Shown here piece after piece: positions 57,862-64,000 of a stretch of 64,000 nucleotides of DNA (the stretch's first letter is position 1; the number at the start of each line of letters is the position of its first letter). The translations under genes and the position numbers were made by a program. The notes beneath the pieces are model-generated. The model was not told the DNA's origin. It worked only from the letters and a program-made list of their open reading frames with translations, and did not search any database. Source of the stretch: Hymenobacter puniceus (GTDB lineage: Bacteria; Bacteroidota; Bacteroidia; Cytophagales; Hymenobacteraceae); assembly GCF_014333525.1 (NCBI RefSeq), contig NZ_JACSCX010000005.1, positions 124,001 to 188,000 of the forward strand, read 5' to 3'.

Positions 57862-58854
57862 TTAGCGGACAGTCAGAATCTGCTTGAGTTCTGCGGCACT
57901 CACCGTCAGCAGCCCCACTTTGGGCAGCCGCTCGGTGAGCACGCGCCAGTTGGGCTCCTGCCGGAAGATCGGGGCCAGCAGCTTCAAAGCGGCCGGCATC
58001 TGCTGCTTGTTGGCCAGGCTGATGGCGTGCCAGTACTGCATTTCCAGGTTGTTAGGAAATAGCTTTTCGGCAGCTTCATACTCCCGGATGGCACCGGGCA
58101 CATTGTTTTTCTCTACGGCCAGGTCGCCGGCGTTCATGTGCTCATAGGCGCGGTGGAGGCTCAACAGTCGGCGCAGTTCCTTGAGCGGCTCGGCAGCATC
58201 ATCCACGCGCAAATCCACGAGCCGGTCTTCCCACACGCCTGCGCCCGGCTTGGCCCGCACCACCAGTAGCGCCGCCGACTGCCGCCCGCGCACGTCGCCG
58301 CCGGCACCCTGGGCAGCATCCAGCGCCGCCAGCATCCGCTCGGGCAGCGGCAGCTTGGCGCCGGCCTCAAACGCCTGCTGCATTGCGGCGGGCACTTTCT
58401 CTGTGAGCATCATATTGGCCTGCACCGAAAACTGCGTGCCCTGCCGATGGCCGGCAAAATCGATGCACTTGGCGCCGGTGTGGGTGGCTACATTGCCGTT
58501 GCGGTCCACGATGGCCACCTGGCGCACGTCGCGGCCGTCGTCGGTGCTAAGCAGCTCATCTAAAGCCTGCTGAGCGGTTTTTCCGGCGCGCAGCAGCGCC
58601 AGCCCCCGCGGCCCAAACGACTTGTTGGTGAACGACTGCGTGGCAATGGCTCCTACCCCGGCCTCGGCCCAACTTACGCTGGTGCCCACCGAAAACCAGT
58701 GACTTTGCACGGCCACGGCCAGGTCGCCGGTGGTTGGGTCGCGGGCCACGATGCTGTAGGTGTGGGCCAAGGGGTCGGTGGTGCGGTAAACCTGGGCGGC
58801 AGCCGGGCCACAGAAGCTTGCCAGTAGCAATAAGGCGCAAAGGAGTCGTTTCAT
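57862..58854 (-). CDS. Exported DUF1028 protein with a C-terminal TPR-like part
   Basis: A 330-aa protein with signal peptide (LCALLLLASFCGPAAAQ). Residues about 25-240 are DUF1028, an Ntn-hydrolase-like domain: TYSIVARDPTTGDLAVAVQS, GVGAIATQSFTNKSFGPRGL and VSGNMLTE-like region QANMMLTEKV. The end (LHRAYEHMNAGDLAVEKNNV, EAAEKLFPNNLEMQYWHA) reads as tetratricopeptide-like helices. Function unknown. Upstream of the phosphatase gene on the same strand; the two may be co-transcribed. Confidence 0.88.
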   Translation of the reverse strand: MKRLLCALLLLASFCGPAAAQVYRTTDPLAHTYSIVARDPTTGDLAVAVQSHWFSVGTSVSWAEAGVGAIATQSFTNKSFGPRGLALLRAGKTAQQALDELLSTDDGRDVRQVAIVDRNGNVATHTGAKCIDFAGHRQGTQFSVQANMMLTEKVPAAMQQAFEAGAKLPLPERMLAALDAAQGAGGDVRGRQSAALLVVRAKPGAGVWEDRLVDLRVDDAAEPLKELRRLLSLHRAYEHMNAGDLAVEKNNVPGAIREYEAAEKLFPNNLEMQYWHAISLANKQQMPAALKLLAPIFRQEPNWRVLTERLPKVGLLTVSAAELKQILTVR

Positions 58855-59011
58855 GCACTAAAGCACGCAAGAAATCTGCGGGCGAGCAATTCGGGCGGGG
58901 CATAGAATTGTGCCAGACCAATTGGAAGCGGCACCGAATGCTGCCAGTAGCGCGCACAACCAAGCTTGCCGCCAGCTGTTGCTGCCGTATCCCGTGCTAC
59001 CTTTCCAGCCT

Positions 59012-60031
59012 ATGCCTGCTGCCACGCCCGCCATTGCGGTACATCACCTGACCAAGCACTACGGCCCGCACGCCGTGGTGCAGGACGTTTCGTTTGCGCT
59101 GGAACCCGGCGAGACGCTGGTGCTGCTGGGCCCGAGCGGCTGCGGCAAAACCACGCTGCTGCGCATGCTCAACCGCCTCGTAGAGCCCGACAGCGGCACC
59201 GTGCACCTGGCCGGCCAGGACGTGCGCCAGCTGCCGCCCGAGCAGCTGCGGCGCGGTATCGGTTACGTGATTCAGCAGGTGGGCTTGCTGCCGCACTATA
59301 CCGTGGCCGAAAACGTGGGCGTGGTGCCGGGCCTGCTCGGGCACGATGCGGCCACCATCAGGCGGCGCACCCACGAACTGCTGACGCGCCTGCACTTGCC
59401 GCCCGAACGCTACGCCGCTCAGTACCCGCACCAGCTGTCGGGTGGGCAGCAGCAGCGGGTGGGGCTGGCCCGCGCCCTGGCCGCCGACCCACCTTTAGTG
59501 CTGCTCGACGAGCCCTTCGGCGCCCTCGACCCGATTACGCGGGCGGGTATCCGGCGCGAGTTCCGGGAGCTGGAAGAGCTGCGCCGCAAAACCATGGTGC
59601 TGGTGACCCACGACGTGCAGGAAGCCTTCGAGCTGGCCGACCGGATTCTGCTGCTGGACGCCGGCCGGGTGCAGCAATTGGGCACGCCGCGGGAGCTGCT
59701 GTTCCAGCCCGCCAACGACTTTGTCCGGCGCTTCTTCGAGGCCGAAAAGCTGAGCCTGCAGCTCCGGACTTTGCAGTTGCAGGACGTGCTACCCGATTTA
59801 GCTTCTCATTACACAAACACCTCATCTTCAAATAACCAGCCTATTTCACTTACAGCAACCATCCAAGAAGCACTGGAGGCGCTCAGCACGCCTGACCCAG
59901 CCGCAGCCAGTACCATCGAGCGGGTACTGCTGACGCAGCCGGAAGCTGCTGATGCACCGGCCGTGCCCTTCACGCTGGCTTCGCTGATGAGTGCTTTTGG
60001 GCAAGCCATCCAACGACTGCAACGGCCATGA
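59012..60031 (+). CDS. Glycine betaine/choline-type ABC transporter ATPase (OpuCA-like)
   Basis: A 339-aa ATPase: Walker A GPSGCGKTT, Q loop VIQQVGLLPHYTVAENV, signature LSGGQQQRVGLARALA, Walker B LLLDEPFGALDP and switch His in VTHDVQEAFELAD. Sequence type is the osmoprotectant importer OpuCA/ProV. The normal C-terminal CBS pair is absent; instead there is a Ser/Thr/Asn-rich linker and an Ala-rich helical tail. The stop overlaps the next start by four bases (ATGA). ATG at 59012 chosen. Confidence 0.92.
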   Translation: MPAATPAIAVHHLTKHYGPHAVVQDVSFALEPGETLVLLGPSGCGKTTLLRMLNRLVEPDSGTVHLAGQDVRQLPPEQLRRGIGYVIQQVGLLPHYTVAENVGVVPGLLGHDAATIRRRTHELLTRLHLPPERYAAQYPHQLSGGQQQRVGLARALAADPPLVLLDEPFGALDPITRAGIRREFRELEELRRKTMVLVTHDVQEAFELADRILLLDAGRVQQLGTPRELLFQPANDFVRRFFEAEKLSLQLRTLQLQDVLPDLASHYTNTSSSNNQPISLTATIQEALEALSTPDPAAASTIERVLLTQPEAADAPAVPFTLASLMSAFGQAIQRLQRP

Positions 60032-61596
60032 ACACGCTCCACGAACTCCTGGCTTTCTGGCAAACGCAGGCCGGCAAACTCGGCGAACAGACCCTGCAGC
60101 ACATCGGCCTGACAGCCGCTTCCCTCCTGTTGGGCGTGCTGGTAGGCGTGCCGCTGGGGCTGGCTCTCACGCGCCGGCCGCGGGTAGCGCCGTGGGTGCT
60201 GGGCGCGGCCGGCGTGCTCCAGACCATTCCGAGCATTGCGCTGCTGGGCTTCCTGATTCCGCTGCTGGGCATCGGGCCGGGGCCGGCTATTCTGGCGCTG
60301 TTTCTCTACTCGCTGCTGCCCATCATCCGCAATACGGTGGCGGGCGTGCAGGGCGTGCCGCCGGCCGTGACGGATGCCGCCCGCGGCCTGGGCTTCACCG
60401 ACGGCCAGCTGCTTCGCCGCGTGGAGCTGCCGCTGGCGCTGCCGGTGCTCATGGCCGGTATCCGCACGGCGGCCGTCATCAATGTGGGAGTGGCTACGCT
60501 GGCGGCCTACGTGGCGGCGGGCGGCCTCGGCGAGTTCATCTTCGGCGGCATTGCCCTCAACAATCCGGTGATGATTCTGGCCGGCGCTATTCCGGCAGCG
60601 GCCTTGGCGCTGGCGTTTGATGCGGTGCTGGGCGGCGTGCAGCGGCTTTCGGGGCGGAAGCTGGTGAGCGTGGGTCGGGCGCTGCTGGTGGCACTGCCGC
60701 TGCTGGCGGGCCTCTACCTGCTGCCCCGCGCCACCGGCAAGCTGCTGGCCGGCTTCAGCCCCGAGTTCATCGGCCGCGCCGACGGGCTGCCAGGCTTGCG
60801 CCAGGCGTACGGCCTGGGTGGCCTGCCCAGCGTGGTGCTGGCCCCGGCGCTGGTATATGAGGCCGCCCGCAGCGCCAACGTCGACCTTATTGATGGTTAC
60901 TCCACCGATGGCCGCATCAAGGCCTACCACCTGCGCGTGCTCCGCGACGACCGGCGCGTGTTTCCGCCCTACTTCGCGGCGCCCGTAGTGCGGGCCGGAC
61001 TCTTGACCAAACACCCTGAGCTGCGCGCGGTATTTGGAAAGCTGGCCGGCCAGCTTTCCGACTCCGTGATGACCGACCTCAACTACCGCGTCGACTATCT
61101 GCACGAGGAGCCTAAGGCGGTGGCACTGGCATTCTTGAAGCGGCGCGGGCTGTGGCGCATGCCCCGGCCGCTGGCTGCGGGGGCACCGGTGGTGAAGCTG
61201 GGCTCCAAGATCTTTGCCGAGCAGTACATTCTGGCCGAGCTGTATGCCAGCCTGATCCGGGGCTACACAGCGCTGGACGTGAGCACCAAAACCGGGCTGG
61301 GCGGCACCACCATCTGCTTCGAGGCCTTGCGCAGCGGCGCCATCGATATGTACCCTGAGTACAGCGGCACCGGGCTGCTGGTGCTGCTGCAGCCCCCGCC
61401 CGCCACCGTCGATTCGCTGGGGGCTGATGCCGGGGCGGTGTTCGGCTACGTGCAGCAACAGTTTCGGCGGCGCTATCAGCTGGAGTGGCTGGCGCCGCTG
61501 GGCTTCAACAACACCTACGCGCTGCTGATGCGCCGGCAGCAGGCTCGGGAGCTGGGCATTTCCTCCATTTCCGACCTGAGCGCTTACCTGAAGTAG
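60028..61596 (+). CDS. Osmoprotectant ABC permease fused to its binding protein (OpuCB/OpuCC-like)
   Basis: A 522-aa fusion. Residues about 20-215 form the permease with five or six helices, including GVLQTIPSIALLGFLIPLLG and the EAA loop (ARGLGFTDGQLLRRVELPLA). Residues about 230-520 are the OpuAC binding domain: EFIGRADGLPGLRQAYGLGG, VDLIDGYSTDGRIKAY, VVKLGSKIFAEQYILAEL and AIDMYPEYSGTGLLVLL. The two binding-protein segments read as a permuted duplicated lobe set. Imports compatible solutes with the ATPase just upstream. Confidence 0.92.
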   Translation: MNTLHELLAFWQTQAGKLGEQTLQHIGLTAASLLLGVLVGVPLGLALTRRPRVAPWVLGAAGVLQTIPSIALLGFLIPLLGIGPGPAILALFLYSLLPIIRNTVAGVQGVPPAVTDAARGLGFTDGQLLRRVELPLALPVLMAGIRTAAVINVGVATLAAYVAAGGLGEFIFGGIALNNPVMILAGAIPAAALALAFDAVLGGVQRLSGRKLVSVGRALLVALPLLAGLYLLPRATGKLLAGFSPEFIGRADGLPGLRQAYGLGGLPSVVLAPALVYEAARSANVDLIDGYSTDGRIKAYHLRVLRDDRRVFPPYFAAPVVRAGLLTKHPELRAVFGKLAGQLSDSVMTDLNYRVDYLHEEPKAVALAFLKRRGLWRMPRPLAAGAPVVKLGSKIFAEQYILAELYASLIRGYTALDVSTKTGLGGTTICFEALRSGAIDMYPEYSGTGLLVLLQPPPATVDSLGADAGAVFGYVQQQFRRRYQLEWLAPLGFNNTYALLMRRQQARELGISSISDLSAYLK

Positions 61597-61673
61597 TCGG
61601 CTTCCGGCTGGTTGGGCTTCATGTTTTCTTCACGCTCAGGGCGCGTATGTTGCACTTCATTTAGCTGATTTCT

Positions 61674-62354
61674 ATGCACATTCTGCTTGTCGAGGACGAG
61701 AAAGGCTTGCACCACGAGGTAAAACAGTTTCTGGTACAGTCGAAGTACCTCGTCGATTCGGCCTTCACGTTTGCGGAGGCTTCCGAGAAAATCTATGTCA
61801 ACAGCTACGATTTCGTGCTGCTGGATTTGGGCCTGCCCGGCGGCGACGGCCTGGAGCTGCTGCGCGAAGCCCGTCAAAACGACAAGCAGGAGGCCTCGTT
61901 CATTATTCTCACCGCCCGCGGTGCCCTCAACGACCGAATCAAGGGCCTAGACCTGGGCGCCGACGACTACCTGCCCAAGCCGTTTTCGCTGCTGGAGCTG
62001 CAAAGCCGGATGCAGGCCATCACGCGCCGTAAGTTTGGCTTGCGTCGCCAGGAAATCACCTTTGGCCCAGGCTTCGTGATGGACGTGACAGCCCGCGTGC
62101 TGCGCCACGGCGAGCAGGAAGCGTCGCTCACCAAAAAGGAATTCGACCTGCTCCACTACTTGCTGCTGCATCGGGGCCGGGTGCTCACGCGCCTGCAGCT
62201 GGGCGAGCACCTGTGGGGCAACGTGCTGGAAGACGATTCCGATTCCAACTACATCGATGTGCACATTAAGAACATCCGCAAGAAGCTCACAACCTTCGCC
62301 CCCACCGACTTCCTGGAAACCGTGCGCGGAATTGGGTATCGGGTGGCGGAGTAA
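61674..62354 (+). CDS. OmpR-family response regulator
   Basis: A 226-aa regulator: receiver with Asp51 in FVLLDLGLPGGDG, Lys in DYLPKPFSLLEL, then a winged-helix DNA-binding domain (TKKEFDLLHYLLLHRGRVLT, SNYIDVHIKNIRKKL, TVRGIGYRVAE). TATGTTGC about 25 bases before the start, with TTTTC upstream, may be the -7/-33 promoter. Its kinase partner follows at 62718 after a large palindromic element. Confidence 0.94.
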   Translation: MHILLVEDEKGLHHEVKQFLVQSKYLVDSAFTFAEASEKIYVNSYDFVLLDLGLPGGDGLELLREARQNDKQEASFIILTARGALNDRIKGLDLGADDYLPKPFSLLELQSRMQAITRRKFGLRRQEITFGPGFVMDVTARVLRHGEQEASLTKKEFDLLHYLLLHRGRVLTRLQLGEHLWGNVLEDDSDSNYIDVHIKNIRKKLTTFAPTDFLETVRGIGYRVAE

Positions 62355-62358
62355 CTGT

Positions 62359-62713
62359 CTGTCATTGCGAGGAGCCACGACGAAGCAATCCTTCCTTTCG
62401 TGGCAGACATTATCCTAAGCCCGCAACCTTCGGGCGGTTGCTTGCTAACCCAAGCCGCGTAGCGGCAGCAGGCTTGTAATCGTTGCTTAGTTGGCGAATA
62501 CAAGCCGCATAGCGGCGATAGATTAGCCTGCAAACCTGTCGCCGCTATGCGGCTTTTTCCCGGTGTCGACTGATGTTCTACACATCCACCGCCGCTACGC
62601 GGCATCTTCTCACATTGAGTTAGCTTCCCCTCCTGCGGGAGGGCTTTTCTGATAATTGACGCTCACATCTTTTTAGAGGAAGGATTGCGTCGTCCTTCGT
62701 CCTCGCAATGACA
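62359..62713. repeat. Composite 355-bp palindromic element (family PE8) between regulator and kinase
   Basis: Outer arms TGTCATTGCGAGGAGCCACG-ACGAAGCAATCCTTCCT and complement AGGAAGGATTGCGTCGTCCT-TCGTCCTCGCAATGACA. Inside are three smaller hairpins on GCCGCTATGCGGC-type words (AAGCCGCGTAGCGGC, GCCGCATAGCGGC, GCCGCTATGCGGC, GCCGCTACGCGGC). No coding sequence is visible in the whole gap. Confidence 0.75.
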
Positions 62714-62717
62714 TCCT

Positions 62718-64000
62718 ATGCGTCTTGAAGCTAAGCTGGCTCTTTTTAATGCCTTGTCCAAGCTGCTGCTGGTGCTGCTGGGGGCGCTGGTGATTCCGCC
62801 TATCGTGAGCCGGGTGGCCGTGGCGCACACCGACCAGCGCCTGCACGAAAAGAAGCGCGAGGTGCTGGCCCTGATTGCCCGCGACGGGCTGGCAGCTTTC
62901 GTGCGGCAGGAACAGAACGAGGCCTATGCCGACTACAACATCCTCAAGCAGGAGTACATCAGCCTGACGCCGGAGGCCGGGCGCACGGCGTCCGTAGCCG
63001 TGGAACGCATCTTTGATGAGCAGCGGCAGGTCGACAATGCCGTGGAGGATTTCCGGATTCTGAGCTACCGGTTTGCGGCGCAGGGCCGTCCCTACCAGCT
63101 GGAAATCGGCTCGTCGCTGGCCACGGTGGAGCTGCTGGAAGCCACATTGCGGCAACTGGCGCTGTGGGTGCTGGTGGTGGGCGCCCTGGTTACCATCGTG
63201 ACGGATGCGGCCTTTGCACGCTTCCTGCTGCGCCCTCTCGGCGACCTGATAACGCGCAAGCTGCGCAATGTGCGCCACCCGTCGGCCTTCCCGTTCACGC
63301 CCATCAGCACCTCCACCACCGACTTCCGCCGCCTCGACGATAGCCTTAACGAAATGATGCGCCAGGTGCAGTCGGCGTTTGAGAAGGAGCGCGAGTTTAT
63401 GAGCAACGTGTCGCACGAGCTGCTGACGCCGGTGAGCATCCTGCAGACGCGCTTCGAGAATATGCTGCAAGACCCCGAGTTGGGCCACGCGCACTCGCTG
63501 AAAATTGTGGAGTCGCAGAAAACGCTCTACCGCTTGCGCAACACCGTCCGGACGCTGCTGCTCATTGCTAACATCGAAAACGAGCAGTACCTGCGCGAAG
63601 AAACGGTGAGTATAGCGGTAGTGCTGGCCGAGGTGCTCAACGAACTCGACGACCGGTTAGCTCAGCGCGAGCTGCACCTACGCACTCAGCTTTCCCCCGA
63701 CCTGGTGCTGCCCCGTGCCAATCACTCGCTGCTGTTTACGCTGCTGTTCAATCTGCTTAGCAACGCCATCAAGTACAACCGCTGGGGCGGCAGCATCACC
63801 GTGACGGGCACGCAACTGCCCGCCGGCGGCTACCGCCTGGCCGTAGCCGACACCGGGCCCGGCATTGCCCCCGAAAACCTGCCCCACCTCTTCGACCGGT
63901 TCCAGCGCTTCAACGCAGGTGGGGCCGCGTCGCCGGAAGGCTTCGGCCTCGGCCTGCCCATTGCCCTTACCATTGCCACCTTCCACGAGGCCACGCTCAC
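62718..64000 (+). CDS. Sensor histidine kinase, cut by the window end
   Basis: At least 427 aa; the C-terminus is beyond the window. MRLEAKLALFNALSKLLLVL gives the first membrane helix (about 10-32), then a periplasmic part (about 35-145), a second helix (about 150-170), a linker, a dimerisation domain with His233 in NVSHELLTPVS and an N box (FNLLSNAIKYN) and G1 (DTGPGIAP), G2 (GFGLGLPIALT). The position after His-Glu is Leu-Leu-Thr where most kinases have Leu-Arg-Thr. It belongs with the regulator upstream, from which it is separated by the PE8 element. Confidence 0.9.
   Translation, partial: MRLEAKLALFNALSKLLLVLLGALVIPPIVSRVAVAHTDQRLHEKKREVLALIARDGLAAFVRQEQNEAYADYNILKQEYISLTPEAGRTASVAVERIFDEQRQVDNAVEDFRILSYRFAAQGRPYQLEIGSSLATVELLEATLRQLALWVLVVGALVTIVTDAAFARFLLRPLGDLITRKLRNVRHPSAFPFTPISTSTTDFRRLDDSLNEMMRQVQSAFEKEREFMSNVSHELLTPVSILQTRFENMLQDPELGHAHSLKIVESQKTLYRLRNTVRTLLLIANIENEQYLREETVSIAVVLAEVLNELDDRLAQRELHLRTQLSPDLVLPRANHSLLFTLLFNLLSNAIKYNRWGGSITVTGTQLPAGGYRLAVADTGPGIAPENLPHLFDRFQRFNAGGAASPEGFGLGLPIALTIATFHEATL

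Noticed and set aside
1..64000. tRNA, rRNA, riboswitch, IS element or prophage
   Set aside because: No cloverleaf-type T-arm sequences, conserved RNA blocks, transposase or integrase genes were seen by eye; a tRNAscan/Infernal run would settle small RNAs.

Overview
This window is about 64 kb of GC-rich chromosomal DNA, most likely from a Hymenobacter-like member of the Bacteroidota (Cytophagales). The evidence is inference from gene content: the large IspG with an internal insert, a SusC/D-free but Bacteroidota-typical set of small proteins (57-aa DUF6728-like protein, DUF5117/DUF4953-type metalloprotease), a CrtA-type carotenoid monooxygenase homologue, weak Shine-Dalgarno sites, and a textbook Bacteroidota -33/-7 promoter (TTGT, 20 nt, TACCTTTG) in front of an Rrf2 regulator. 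No rRNA, tRNA, IS, prophage or CRISPR array was recognised. About 57 protein genes are supported; the last one runs off the right edge.

Layout. 0-8.6 kb: sensor kinase, small membrane protein, a 12-cysteine four-helix (Csp/DUF326) protein and a complete tripartite RND efflux pump (adaptor, HAE1-type permease, outer-membrane factor) closed by a strong terminator. 8.6-25.5 kb: mostly single metabolic or stress genes: secreted zinc metalloprotease, DUF1810, three aldo/keto reductases with an AraC regulator, glyoxalase-fold protein, cupin, DNA2/IGHMBP2-like helicase, catalase, SlyD-type FKBP, ACP phosphodiesterase, PNPOx-like protein, CrtA-like protein. 25.7-36.3 kb: the most interesting stretch, a co-directional cluster of a coiled-coil protein, a membrane-tethered protein that resembles PspA/ESCRT-III helical proteins, a substrate-binding protein fused to an OmpA peptidoglycan-binding domain, an ABC permease and ATPase, then (after a small AT-rich islet of opposite-strand genes that includes an orphan NTF2-fold immunity protein) a sigma-54-type response regulator and a PAS/HAMP histidine kinase. 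36.7-64 kb: leuS, an Rrf2 regulator with its NAD(P)-binding target and two matching operators, acyl-CoA ligase, DUF389 protein, ispG, a Tat-lipoprotein lactonase, thioredoxin-like proteins, quinone oxidoreductase, M28 peptidase, histidine phosphatase, DUF1028 protein, an OpuC-like betaine/osmolyte ABC transporter with a fused permease-binding protein, and a two-component pair.

The window is also densely seeded with short palindromic elements, at least eight recognisable families, sitting in most intergenic gaps, often at gene ends. Many share a GTCAT outer end. One family-like inverted repeat is inside the ispG coding region in frame, and in three places such an element sits directly in front of a histidine kinase gene. 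These elements and the PspA-like/SBP-OmpA/ABC cluster are the main things worth a second look.
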